This document shows, piece after piece, positions 1 through 9,500 of a stretch of 64,000 bases of DNA. How positions within the stretch are numbered: the stretch's first letter is position 1; each line of letters opens with the position of its first letter. The stretch is from Flammeovirga sp. EKP202 (GTDB taxonomy: Bacteria > Bacteroidota > Bacteroidia > Cytophagales > Flammeovirgaceae). The notes beneath the pieces were generated by a model that did not search any database, was not told where the DNA came from, and was given only the letters and a program-made list of their open reading frames with translations. The stretch covers positions 113,627-177,626 of the forward strand of contig NZ_JACVVP010000011.1 of NCBI RefSeq assembly GCF_014534745.1, in the 5' to 3' direction. The position numbers and the translations under genes were made by a program.

Positions 1-1107
1 TTTATCGTTAAATTTTCCTTTTCCAGTCAGAAGCGGTGCGATAGAATTGCCATCTACGATATAATTTTCAGGCATTTTACTATTAGTAATTTCTACAAGT
101 GTAGGTAAGAAGTCAAGTTGCGTCACTTTGGTGTCCACCTTTTTACCAGCCTCCCAATGTCCTTTCCACTTGAAAAGCATAGGTACTTTAAGCCCTCCTT
201 CATAGTAAGAACCTTTACCAGCTCTTAAACCTAATTGATGAGAGATTGAATAGATTCCGCCATTATCTGAAGTGAATATAATAATTGTATCGTCTGTCAA
301 TTTTAATTCATCAAGAACATCCAGTAACCGTCCTATATTCCAATCTGTATTTTCAACCAATGCTGCATATTGAGGATTTAAAGGAGCACCATCAAGTTGC
401 TTTTTCCCTTTGTATTTTTTAGCAGTACCAGGCTTTGCCATCAATGGAGTATGAACGGCATAATACGGTAAATAAACTAAAAATGGTTGCTCATTTTTTC
501 TTTCATTTTTTAAGTAATGGATCACTTCATCGGTAATTCTATCCGTTAAGTATTCTCTCTTTGGTCCATCTTCTAGATTAGTAAGTTTATAAGGACTAAT
601 GTATGATGGAGGGTGCCCTTGGTGGCTTGTTCCTCTTGCATAATCGAAACCATAATTTTCTGCTTTTCTACTCACATGCCATTTTCCAAAAGCAGCCGTT
701 TGATAACCATTTTGCTTGAAAATATTACCAATAGTTAAGGCTTCTTTTGGTAAGTGCACATGGTTTTTGATAGGTTCAATTTTTCGTGTAAAAACTTCAC
801 CTCTAGTAGATGGCCCAACAGTATAAATACCATGACGTGTTGTAGTCTGACCAGTGAGTAAACAAGCTCTAGACGGCGCACAATTAGCAGCACCAGCATA
901 CCCATTCATAAAAATTATACTTTCCTTTGAAAGTTGATCAATGTTGGGTGTATGGTAGACATCATTACCCATGTACCCTACATCAGTCCAACCCATATCA
1001 TCTACATTAATAATTAAAATATTAGGTTTTTTGTCTTCTTGAGCATTTGAAAAAATAGGTGTAATTAAGAGAAAACTAATAATTACACTAAAAAATCTCT
1101 TATTCAT
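1..1107 (-). CDS. Secreted sulfatase (arylsulfatase type), 3' end beyond window
   Basis: Translating the minus strand from the ATG at 1107 gives an open frame of 369 codons running off the left edge. The N-terminus is a signal peptide (MNKRFFSVIISFLLITPIFS, then NAQ) followed by PNILIINVDDMGW, the usual metal-binding start of type I sulfatases. Cys76 lies in a CAPSR motif, the C-x-P-S-R signature in which Cys is converted to formylglycine by a sulfatase-maturating enzyme. Later motifs are GKWH (in AAFGKWHVS) and FTSDNGG, which supply further active-site and calcium ligands. The family removes sulfate esters from glycans. Near a GH86/GH2 operon, a role in desulfating agar- or porphyran-type galactan is plausible, but the substrate is not shown. 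A maturase is not in the window. Confidence 0.93.
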   Translation of the reverse strand, partial: MNKRFFSVIISFLLITPIFSNAQEDKKPNILIINVDDMGWTDVGYMGNDVYHTPNIDQLSKESIIFMNGYAGAANCAPSRACLLTGQTTTRHGIYTVGPSTRGEVFTRKIEPIKNHVHLPKEALTIGNIFKQNGYQTAAFGKWHVSRKAENYGFDYARGTSHQGHPPSYISPYKLTNLEDGPKREYLTDRITDEVIHYLKNERKNEQPFLVYLPYYAVHTPLMAKPGTAKKYKGKKQLDGAPLNPQYAALVENTDWNIGRLLDVLDELKLTDDTIIIFTSDNGGIYSISHQLGLRAGKGSYYEGGLKVPMLFKWKGHWEAGKKVDTKVTQLDFLPTLVEITNSKMPENYIVDGNSIAPLLTGKGKFNDK

Positions 1108-1230
1108 ACTTCTAAAAAATAAAATTGAAGTCAGTGTCTTAAGATGAATATCTTATTATGTAAATGTACCAATTTTCATCAATTTTAGTTGATGAAAATC
1201 TTGCAAAAACTTATTCAACGAATTTGATGC

Positions 1231-1238
1231 TATATTTG
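1231..1238 (+). promoter_or_regulatory. Candidate Bacteroidetes promoter box for the GNAT gene
   Basis: TATATTTG matches the -7 consensus TAnnTTTG of the Bacteroidetes primary sigma factor and lies about 70 bases before the ATG at 1310. No clear -33 TTTG is seen at the usual spacing. Support is motif-level only. Confidence 0.35.
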
Positions 1239-1309
1239 AATGTTTTGATTAAATGATAATCCAAGGGAATTTTTATCATTAAAATAAAAGAAGTAAATAA
1301 TAGCTTAAT

Positions 1310-1735
1310 ATGAATATCGAAGTAACATCAGAACCCAGTAAAGATGATTTAAAAACCATCAGTAAAGGAATCGAAACCTACAATCAAAATTTTATACCAG
1401 ATGAAGTTGTATTTGAAAAGGATACCAAGTTTGCAGTCTTTGTAAAAAATGATAATGGTAAAGTGTTAGGAGGAATAAGAGCTTGTGCATTCTGGAATTA
1501 TTGTATCATTGAATTGCTATGGATTTCTGAGGAGGCACGTGGTATGGGAGTTGGAACCCAATTGATGGCTTCAGCAGAAGAATATGCAATAGATAAAGGC
1601 TTTGAATATATGCGTACTGAAACATTGAGTTTTCAAGCACGTCCTTTTTATGAGAAGCAAGGTTATATGGTTTATGGTGAATTGAAAGATTACCCCAAAG
1701 GACAAACCACTTACTGTTTGGTCAAGAAACTTTAA
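1310..1735 (+). CDS. GNAT family N-acetyltransferase
   Basis: The 141-residue protein has the GNAT fold signature. A beta-strand (IIELLWISEEARGMGVGTQLM, about residues 66-86) contains the acetyl-CoA pyrophosphate loop R-G-M-G-V-G-T, followed by a helix (SAEEYAIDKGFEYMRTET) and the C-terminal motif ARPFYEKQGYMVYGEL. It would transfer an acetyl group from acetyl-CoA to an amine; the acceptor is unknown. The arrangement FQARPFYEKQGY is typical of small stand-alone GNATs. It is monocistronic, divergent from the sulfatase and bounded downstream by the RHS island. Confidence 0.88.
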   Translation: MNIEVTSEPSKDDLKTISKGIETYNQNFIPDEVVFEKDTKFAVFVKNDNGKVLGGIRACAFWNYCIIELLWISEEARGMGVGTQLMASAEEYAIDKGFEYMRTETLSFQARPFYEKQGYMVYGELKDYPKGQTTYCLVKKL

Positions 1736-1788
1736 ATATTAGAGATAAAAACTTTAATAAGTCAACAATTATTGGGAGTTGTTTTTTC

Positions 1789-1891
1789 AATGTTTTCATT
1801 ATCAATCCGTAGACGTTACTTAGAACTATCCACTTGTATAAGTTTTCAACTTATCCCCCCCCCCACGAGCCAATAAACTTGTAGGGGCTTC
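1789..1891 (+). repeat. RHS-island boundary unit A: palindrome plus GC-rich hairpin
   Basis: A perfect palindrome ATAAGTT-TTC-AACTTAT spans 1838-1854. It is preceded by GTAGACGTTACTTAGAAC (shared with unit F at about 10650) and followed by a C-rich hairpin (arms CCCCCAC.. and GTAGGGG, about 1858-1888). RHS coding homology starts 20-odd bases later, with no start codon. The same order, palindrome then hairpin, recurs at 4972, 5316, 10482 and 10673. It may be a recombination boundary, an attenuator or terminator, or both. Confidence 0.55.
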
Positions 1892-1912
1892 TTTTACTCC
1901 AAAAATCCCCCT

Positions 1913-3511
1913 CTCAAAAACAGAGTAGCATGGGTCAAAAGCAGTGGCAGCGACAATGGTTTCTCATCTGAGCCCGCCATTACAGTCTACGACTACGACC
2001 CGCATGGCAACGTAAAAACGATCTTTCAGCACAACCCCGAAGATACCCTCACTTTCCGCAAGGTTGCCTATGATTACGACCTCGTAAGTGGAAACGTAAA
2101 CAAGGTGTATTTTAATAAAGGACAGCAAGATCAACTTATTCATCGCTATGTTTACGATGCTGACAATCGCCTTTTAGAAGTATACACCTCCCGTGACGGT
2201 CATTTGGAAGCCTTAGAAGCCACTTATATTTACTACCCTCATGGCCCGTTGGCTCAAGTGATTTTGGGGAGTTATAGTGTGCAAACATTAGATTACTATT
2301 ATACCTTAGAAGGTTGGATCAAAGGTGTTAATCTAGGCCTATCCGAAGAAGAACCCGATGCCTTTGCTTATGCCTTAGGTTATCATAACAACGACTATCA
2401 GCCGATAGCCTCTACCATTCAATCACCGCTGAAGACCTCATCTGAGCATAATCTATATAACGGTAATATTGCTCAGATGATCACGCAGCTTCCCAAAACC
2501 ACGGGAAGTATCACAGACTCCTTGCCAACAAATGTACTCAGTGTTCATTACCAATACGATCAACTCAACAGAATTCGCAATGCATCACAGGAGCAAGACG
2601 GAGCAGGACGTAAACAAATGGCGAATTATTCTTATGACGCCAACGGCAATCTGATGACTCTGCAACGTAATACCTTAGAGCAAGCGGAGATGCACGACCT
2701 GTCGTATGATTACTATCCCAACACCAACCGTCTGAAGCGAGTAACCAACAGTGCAACTGGAGCGCCCGACAGCACCAATATTTTCCACTCCCAAGCCGAC
2801 AACAACTACATTTACGACGCCATCGGCAACCTGATCGCCGACCGCTCAGAGAAAGTCCGCATCTATTGGAATATACAAGGCAAAGTAGAACGCTCGGAGC
2901 ATTATGCACAAGTCTCTGACTTCTTGGACACCTCCGGCAATTTCAAAACAAGCCCTCAGGATCCTCAAAAAACAGTAAAATACCGCTACGATGCCTCCGG
3001 CAACCGCATAACCAAAGTCGTCTCCACACCTGAAAGAGAAATCAACACCCTCTATGTTCGAGACGCCAGCGGAAACATTATGGGTGTTTACAGCGACACT
3101 CTCAAAACCGAAGGAGGTCAGCCCGTATACGTTCCATTACAGCTTGCCGAAATCCCCATCTACGGCAGTAGCCGATTGGGGCAGTACGTTCCAGAAGACA
3201 CCCTCCAAACCCAGCTAGGTCTAGGACACCGCCGTTATGAGCTAAGCAACCACCTTGGCAACGTTCTTGTGACGTATTCCGATGCAGGACACGTTCTTTC
3301 ATATAGTGATTACTATCCTTTCGGGTTGAGGATTACGGCTAGGAGTAGCGGTAGTGAGGGGTATAGGTATGGGTTTAATGGGATGGAGAAAAATCCATCT
3401 GGAGAGCTCGGAAGTGCTCAAACTTACACTACTTTATTCAGGCAATATAATCCTGTGATTGGCAGATGGTTGAGTATTGATCCTGTTGTTCACCCTTGGC
3501 AAAGTCCTTAA
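1913..3511 (+). pseudogene. RHS/YD-repeat core, 5'-truncated, ended by an in-frame TAA
   Basis: Reading frame 2 encodes RHS homology from [10 protein letters not shown] at 1913. An in-frame stop at 1874 precedes it and there is no ATG, so this is an RHS fragment without its N-terminus; the first usable codon is a GTG at 2105. YD repeats are frequent ([27 protein letters not shown]). The core ends with [20 protein letters not shown] and WLSIDP. From 1913 to about 3370 it is near-identical in DNA to 7487-8955, implying recent duplication or gene conversion. The stop at 3509-3511 falls in ..PWQSP-stop-TSFDNSPIALGDPNGD, where RHS proteins normally have Tyr, so one base change separates the core from its tip, which continues in the same frame. 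The core is clearly richer in G+C than the tip. RHS proteins form a hollow shell around a C-terminal toxin. This copy looks like a silent cassette. Confidence 0.85.
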
Positions 3512-4381
3512 ACTTCATTTGATAATAGTCCAATTGCATTAGGTGATCCAAATGGTGATTGTACTAGTTGCCCAGATCCACCAAGGAGTCATAAAGTTAA
3601 AAAAGGAGATAATTTAACTAAGATTGCTGAAGAGTATGGTACTTCTATTGATCAAATAGTAAAATGGAATGGAATAAAGGATGAGAATAAAATTTTACAA
3701 GGTGATAATCTTTATGTTTCTGATCCCACAGAATATTTAAGTTTCAGGAACCAAACTGTTGGAGAATATTATGGAATTGAAAGTGGAAATATATTGATGA
3801 AACTAAATCCATTAACTGATGAGATATATTCATTACGGTCAGAAGATGCTATAGCTGATGAAAAAATGATTAATTTGATGTTGTTTACAGCTCAGACTGC
3901 TATTGAAGTATCAAGCGGGGGGTTACTGATTAGAGCTCCTAAGGGGGCAAAAGGTTTTTCTCCAAAATCTGGATATTATGGAAGTAAAAAAGCTTTTCCT
4001 GGTTATTCACCAAGTGAAACAACATATTTCTCAGGAGTATATAATGTTAAAAATGGAAGAATTACTTACCAGCCAAGTGGTAGTACTCGATTATCAAATG
4101 GTCAAGTACCTCACAATCTAGTAGGAAGAAATACAGGGCATAGGACTGTATTAACAAATAGTAAAGGTAGTTTTAAGGATAATGTGGCATTTACATTACA
4201 TTACAGATCATCAAAAGAATTGATAGTAGGATTTAAATCAAGTAGTGTTACAAGACAGTTTAATAGACAAAATGGTTTAGGAAGAAGTGTCTTTCCAAAT
4301 GAAGAAATTAAGTCTAAAATGATTTCATCTCTAAGAAGAGCTTTTCCTAATATGAAAATCACTCCGAAAATTGAAAATTAA
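3512..4381 (+). pseudogene. RHS C-terminal tip: RHS end motif, LysM domain and unrecognised toxin-like domain
   Basis: This continues the RHS frame after the TAA: TSFDNSPIALGDPNGD (the conserved RHS end), then a LysM domain at about 3589-3720 (HKVKKGDNLTKIAEEYGTS .. GDNLYV) that could bind peptidoglycan. A distinct C-terminal domain runs to 4381. The first ATG after the break is at 3794, giving a 195-residue product. The last 130 residues (with GRNTGHRTVLTNSKGSF and FNRQNGLGRSVFPNEE) match no fold I recognise, but their place after an RHS end motif and directly before a small gene with immunity features suggests a polymorphic toxin. Base use is strongly AT-rich, unlike the core, which fits an exchangeable tip. 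It may be untranslated unless the stop is read through or the tip recombines onto an intact RHS gene. Confidence 0.7.
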
Positions 4382-4386
4382 TAAAT

Positions 4387-4809
4387 ATGATAATTAACAA
4401 ATTGGAATTACCTCAACAATTAATTTGTTTAATAGAAGCAAATAGATGGAAAACGCCATCAAAAAAATATTTTGACCGACTTTTTAATAAAAATTGTTTT
4501 TGCCCAGAATTATATGATTTAGATGATATAAAAATGGAAACATTATCAATATTAAAACTCAACAGCGAAGATGATGTTGATGCATTTGTAGGTTCTTATC
4601 AGGATGGAATTAACCCTGGTGCTATTGATTTACAAAAAGCTTTAATAATAGGACATACCGATATATCTTCTCCTATTGCTCTTTATTATTCAAGAGGTAA
4701 TGTGTCAGTAATACATCTAGAGGAATATAAAGATGATGAAGTTTGGGTTGAAATAAGTGATGATTTTGACATTTTTTTAAAAAAAATAGGGTTCTCCCAA
4801 TGTTCGTAG
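4387..4809 (+). CDS. Candidate immunity protein, SUKH (SMI1/KNR4)-like
   Basis: A 140-residue cytoplasmic-type protein whose ATG lies 5 bases after the stop of the RHS tip, the usual place for an immunity gene. The C-terminal half has the look of SMI1/KNR4 (SUKH) proteins: an Asp/Ile-rich strand region (LIIGHTDISSPIALYYS), VSVIHLEEYKDDEVWVEIS, and the closing DDFDIFLKKIGF helix. Many SUKH proteins neutralise polymorphic toxins. No signal peptide is seen, so its cognate toxin would act in the cytoplasm. The family call is from pattern only; a profile search would settle it. Confidence 0.65.
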   Translation: MIINKLELPQQLICLIEANRWKTPSKKYFDRLFNKNCFCPELYDLDDIKMETLSILKLNSEDDVDAFVGSYQDGINPGAIDLQKALIIGHTDISSPIALYYSRGNVSVIHLEEYKDDEVWVEISDDFDIFLKKIGFSQCS

Positions 4810-4838
4810 GAATTGACTTAAAAGTCAAGTAATTTCAA

Positions 4839-4943
4839 TTTACTCGAAATATTCCTGTTAAATTTATTGATGTAAATGGATTATATGCTGGAGAAAGGTT
4901 ACGAGCATTAAAAAGAACCCAACTGTTCGTTGTGCTAAGCTGA
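4839..4943 (+). pseudogene. Orphan RHS tail remnant
   Basis: One frame reads NIPVKFIDVNGLYAGERLRA, then LKRTQ and a stop at 4941. N-P-x-x-F-I-D-x-x-G is the wording of the conserved RHS C-terminal junction, so this is likely the stub of another cassette whose core has been lost. It has no start codon and no toxin length. Preceding it is a short hairpin (TTGACTT/AAGTCAA, 4812-4827). Confidence 0.45.
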
Positions 4944-5030
4944 CAGGCGTCACTACGAACTTTCCCACAGTTTAAGTTTGTAACTTAAAAAAACAAAACA
5001 AGCCAATCTACCCTCACGTAGATTGGCTTG
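4925..5030 (+). repeat. RHS-island boundary unit B: two stem-loops and terminator hairpin
   Basis: Three parts in order: an outer stem GTTCGT (4925-4930) / ACGAAC (4955-4960); a perfect palindrome TTAAGTTT-G-TAACTTAA-like at 4972-4988; and a strong hairpin with 12-bp arms CAAGCCAATCTA / TAGATTGGCTTG (4999-5030) followed by T's. Unit E at 10436-10541 has the same three parts with an identical 12-bp stem. Confidence 0.6.
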
Positions 5031-5127
5031 TTTGCATATTAAAATTAGCATTAAAATGTGGTTTGAAATAAGCATAACCCGCATAAAATCAATCCATTTT
5101 GTAGTAATTACGCATTAAAGCCATGCA

Positions 5128-5227
5128 AGTGCTAGGACTTACATCATGTACATAGTAGCACTTACAGTGTGTAAGTCCTAGCACTAGCACCCTGTACGTT
5201 CCGGCATGTACAGTGTGTACGTGCCGG
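5128..5227. repeat. Two adjacent long inverted repeats
   Basis: A perfect 16-bp inverted repeat (AGTGCTAGGACTTACA at 5128-5143, partner at 5170-5185, 26-base loop) is followed by a second hairpin with arms CCGGCATGTAC / GTACGTGCCGG (5201-5227, one mismatch). Both contain ACAGTGTGTA. They sit in the 640-bp gap between the first immunity gene and the Rpn gene, which otherwise holds boundary units B and C and an RHS remnant. No protein is supported here: the frames that are open at 5213-5461 have no homology and run through hairpins. Confidence 0.6.
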
Positions 5228-5315
5228 GACCTACGATTGCAACAAAAAGGAATTGTCTCCTACTCATGGGAAAGAGGGGCTCATAGTAATGGGAAAAGGT
5301 GTCTCCTCCACTTGT

Positions 5316-5380
5316 ATAAGTTTCCAACTTATCACCCCAAAAAAACAGACCAACCTCATCCAAAAATCAGGTTGGTCTGT
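5316..5380 (+). repeat. RHS-island boundary unit C: palindrome plus terminator hairpin
   Basis: Palindrome ATAAGTT-TCC-AACTTAT-type (5316-5332), with the same preceding CACTTGT as unit A. It is followed by a hairpin with 11-bp arms CAGACCAACCT / AGGTTGGTCTG (5346-5379) and a run of T's. It lies 70 bases upstream of the Rpn gene. Confidence 0.6.
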
Positions 5381-5450
5381 TTTTACAAAAATACTTACCT
5401 TTACCCCCGGAAACACCAAAATTTCCCTCACAAAAAAATAAGGTACTATT

Positions 5451-6344
5451 ATGAAAAATGATTTAATACGTTTTGATTGGGCAATGAAACGCCTCTTAAG
5501 AAATAAGGCGGATTATGTAGTTTTAGAAGGATTTCTTTCAGAATTAATGCAGGAAGACATCACTATCGATAGTATTTTAGAAAGTGAAGGAAACCAAGAA
5601 ACCGCCTTAGATAAATTCAATCGTGTTGATATTCTAGTCAAAAACCAAAAAGGCGAATACGTTATTGTCGAAGTACAAAATCAATTAGAATATAACTATT
5701 TTCAACGCATGCTTTACGGCACATCAAAAGTGCTTATGGAGTATATTTCATTAGGGCAACCTTATCACCATATCAAAAAGGTTTATTCCGTAAATATTGT
5801 ATACTTTGACTTAGGACAAGGAGCCGATTACGTCTATCATGGTAAGACTAATTTTCAAGGTATTTATCAGAATGATGCCTTAGAACTATCAGGCAAACAA
5901 AAAGTATTTTTAGGAGAAGATAAAACCCCTTCTGATTTATTTCCCGAATATTACATCATTAAGGTAAATCAATTTGATGATGTAGCCAGAAATACCCTTG
6001 ACGAATGGATTTATTATTTCAAAAACAACGAAATTAAAGACAACTTTAAAGCAAAAGGTCTAGAACAAGCCAAAGAAATTTTAAAAGTAGATAAGATGTC
6101 AAAATCCGAACAAGTAAGCTATAAAAAACATATTATCAACCTGATGGAAGAAGCAAGCAGGGAACGTACTTTGGAGATGGAGGCGATTATTAAGGAGAGG
6201 GAAATAGGACAGGAAATTGGAGAGAAGAAAAAAGCCATTGAAACTGCTAAAAACTTCCTTCAAATGAACTTATCAATTGAACAAGTGGCTGAAGGTACAG
6301 GTTTATCTATTGAAGAAGTTAAAGAAATAGCGAATACAATGTAG
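5451..6344 (+). CDS. Rpn-family PD-(D/E)XK nuclease / transposase-like protein
   Basis: The 297-residue protein matches the Rpn (recombination-promoting nuclease, formerly transposase_31 / PDDEXK_2) family. It starts FDWAMKRLLRNKADYVVLEG, has the catalytic core VDILVKNQKGEYVIVEVQNQ (about residues 57-76, with Asp and the E-x-Q of the PD-(D/E)XK fold), then FQRMLYGTSKVLMEYISLGQ. The C-terminus is helical and charged, ending in an HTH-like segment (SIEQVAEGTGLSIEEVKEIANTM) typical of the family. Some Rpn proteins are Ca-dependent DNA endonucleases that stimulate recombination; others act in phage defence. Its place inside a recombining RHS array is notable. The ATG at 5451 follows boundary unit C; TACCTTTA at about 5397 could be its -7 box. 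Confidence 0.88.
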   Translation: MKNDLIRFDWAMKRLLRNKADYVVLEGFLSELMQEDITIDSILESEGNQETALDKFNRVDILVKNQKGEYVIVEVQNQLEYNYFQRMLYGTSKVLMEYISLGQPYHHIKKVYSVNIVYFDLGQGADYVYHGKTNFQGIYQNDALELSGKQKVFLGEDKTPSDLFPEYYIIKVNQFDDVARNTLDEWIYYFKNNEIKDNFKAKGLEQAKEILKVDKMSKSEQVSYKKHIINLMEEASRERTLEMEAIIKEREIGQEIGEKKKAIETAKNFLQMNLSIEQVAEGTGLSIEEVKEIANTM

Positions 6345-6409
6345 AGAGGTTGAAAGTAATATAACGGAGTCTATGAAATATAAACTTCCAATCTCTATAA
6401 AAAAAAACT

Positions 6410-6447
6410 AACCCCCACAATCCCAAAAAACTTGTGGGGGTTATTCA
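6410..6447 (+). terminator. Hairpin upstream of second RHS fragment (boundary unit D)
   Basis: Arms AACCCCCACAA (6410-6420) and TTGTGGGGGTT (6432-6442) form an 11-bp stem. It is related in sequence to the hairpins of units A and F and, as in unit A, is followed within 30-40 bases by RHS coding without a start. The palindrome expected before it is only weakly recognisable (TAAACTTCCAATCT). Confidence 0.6.
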
Positions 6448-6537
6448 TAAACATCCCTTCAATTTCCAATACCCCTCTGGAAATCCGCCCTAGGCATCAG
6501 CAACGAACACCCCAATCAAAACCAGCTGATTCTAGAG

Positions 6538-9500
6538 ATGCTCCAAAAAAGAATCAAACTTTATCAGGGCATCGAACTTGCTAATAAAGACTTGATCTCC
6601 TATTGGCCACTGCACAATGCACAGCTTTACAGTACTGCTAAGCGAGCAGGCTACCCTACGCGTTTAGAACTGCATAATACTGATTATTTAGCGGATAGTT
6701 TAGGTAACAGGGCACTTTTCAAACGTAACGATTGTCCGCTGACTATGCTGTCTTACACCTATGAAAACCGCAAAGGAGGTATTTTTGACTACGATAATGG
6801 TCCGCTAGCAGAAATGATCAAAAACTCAGTAAGCAATAGTTATTACGCCTCTTTGTGCAGTATCAATGTCTACAACCATTATACAGAGCTAATTTACGCT
6901 GAAGCGCAACAAGCTTTCCAGCAAGAGCTCGAACGTGCCAAACAGGAAGCCATCAACCGCTGTATCAATAATCTATCAGAACAGCATATTGCCCGTATTC
7001 CACAGCGTGAGCATCATTATACTTTGTATTACTATGATTTGGTAGGCAACTTGATTCAGACCGTACCGCCGAAAGGTGTAGTATATCAGGATCAAGGACT
7101 AGGCGATCATCAACTGAAAACCGTTTACAGGTACAATGCCCTCAATCAGCTCATCTGGCAGAGTACCCCTGATGCTGGAGTCACCGAGTTCTGGTACGAC
7201 CGATTGGGAAGACTACGTTTCTCTCAGAATGCAAAGCAGAAGGAGGAGGGGAATTTTGCCTATTCTAAATTCGATGACCTGGGAAGGGTGATTGAAGCGG
7301 GACAGTTGTCTTCCACGGGTTCAATTACTGTAACAGAGGCCCTTATCAAAGCGGAAGTCAACAATATCACCTTCCCATCGGAAGGGATTTCACAGGTCAC
7401 GCATACCTATTACGACCATACCGAAGATCTTCCCGCCTCCAACCGTCAAGTCTTAAGAGAAGATGCTGATTACGAGGGGCTGTACCTCAAAAACAGAGTA
7501 GCATGGGTCAAAAGCAATGGCAGTGACAACGGCATTTCAGACGAGCCCGCCATTACAGTCTACGACTACGACCCTCACGGCAATGTAAAAACCATCTTCC
7601 AGCACAACCCCGAAGACACCCTCACTTTCCGCAAGGTCGCTTATGATTACGACCTCGTGAGTGGCAATGTGAACAAGGTCTACTTCAATAAAGGTCTAAA
7701 AGACCAGTTTATCCATCACTATGTCTACGATGCCGACAACCGCTTGATGGAGGTGCACACTTCACGTGACGGACATCAGAAAGTATTGGAAGCCACCTAT
7801 ATCTACTATCCTCACGGACCATTGGCACAGGTGATTTTGGGTAACTACAACAGTCAGAGCGTAGATTATTACTACACCTTGGAAGGGTGGATCAAAGGCG
7901 TCAACCTAGGGCTGTCGGAAGACGAACCCGATGCCTTTGCGTATGCTTTAGCGTATCACAATAACGACTATCAGCCAATCGGTTCAGCGATGGGATCCAT
8001 CAATTCACAGCTGAGTACATCCCCAGATCGAGACCTGTACAACGGCAATATCTCACAGATGATCACCCTGCTTCCACAAGCAACAGGCATCGTCACGGAC
8101 TCCTTGCCAACAGACGTACTCAGCGTCCATTATCAATACGATCAGCTCAATAGAATCCGCACTGCCTCTAAAGAACAAGAGGGAGAAGCCCATAAGCAAA
8201 TAGCTTCTTATTCTTATGATGCCAACGGCAATCTGATGACCCTGCATCGTAACACTTTGGATGAAGCGGAGATGCACGACCTGTCGTATGATTACTATCC
8301 CAACACCAACCGCCTGAAGCGAGTAACCAACAATGCAACAGGAGTTCCCGACAGTACCAACATTTTCCACTCCCAAGTAAACAACAACTACATTTACGAC
8401 GCCATCGGCAACCTGATAGCTGACCGCTCAGAGAAAGTCCGCATCTACTGGAATATCCAAGGGAAAGTAGAACGCTCGGAGCATTATGCACAAGTCTCTG
8501 ACTTCTTGGACACCTCCGGCAATTTCAAAACAAGCCCTCAGGATCCTCAAAAAACGGTCAAATACCGCTACGACGCCTCCGGCAACCGCATAACCAAATT
8601 CGTCTCCACACCTGACAGAGAGATCAACACCCTCTATGTCCGAGACGCCAGCGGAAACATTATGGGCGTTTACAGCGACACCCTCAAAAAATCCGAAGGT
8701 GAATACATCCCCCTTCAACTCGCCGAAATTCCGATCTACGGCAGTAGCCGACTGGGGCAGTACGTCCCAGAAGACACCCTCCAAACCCAGCTCGGTCTAG
8801 GACACCGTCGTTATGAGCTAAGCAACCACCTTGGCAACGTTCTTGTGACATATTCGGATGCAGGACACGTTCTTTCATATAGTGATTACTATCCTTTTGG
8901 GTTGAAGATTACGGCTAGGAATAGCGGTAGTGAGGGGTATAGGTATGGGTTTCAAGGTCAAGAAACCGATTCAGAGGTAAAAGGAGAGGGAAATAGCGTA
9001 AACTTTAAGTACAGAATGCACGACCCACGTATTGGAAGGTTCTTTGCAATAGACCCACTTACGAAATCTTACCCTTGGAATAGTCCTTATGCTTTCAGTG
9101 AAAATAGAGTGATTGATTCCAGAGAATTAGAAGGGTTAGAAAGAGTATCAATCCATAATTATGCATTTGCACCTTTTGATGATTTTGGTGGTGGTTTTCA
9201 CGGAGATGGTGAGAATAGAGGTTTTGGAGACAAAGTGAACCCAGGTTCAGATCTTAATGAGAAGTTTAGAATAGGTAGTAAAGTTACTTTAAGCCTAACA
9301 GGGGATGCAGATGTGAAAAGACAAGCTTACGGTTCTTGGTCATTATGGACGGGGGATGCAGACTTTTCCGCAGCAAAATTTGAAAGCTTCAATTATGCTA
9401 ATGGAACTATGAATTATCATTATGCAGGTGGTAATGCTGAACCTCTTGCAATATTGCAACCCTTTGTTGCAGATATTGATGTGAAACTGAATATAACATT

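Noticed and set aside
2565..3302. Minus-strand open frames inside the RHS cores
   Set aside because: Shadows of the plus-strand YD repeats, present in both cores only because the DNA is duplicated.
5213..5461. Open frames overlapping boundary unit C
   Set aside because: They cross two hairpins, have no homology and end at the start of the Rpn gene; non-coding structure explains the region better.
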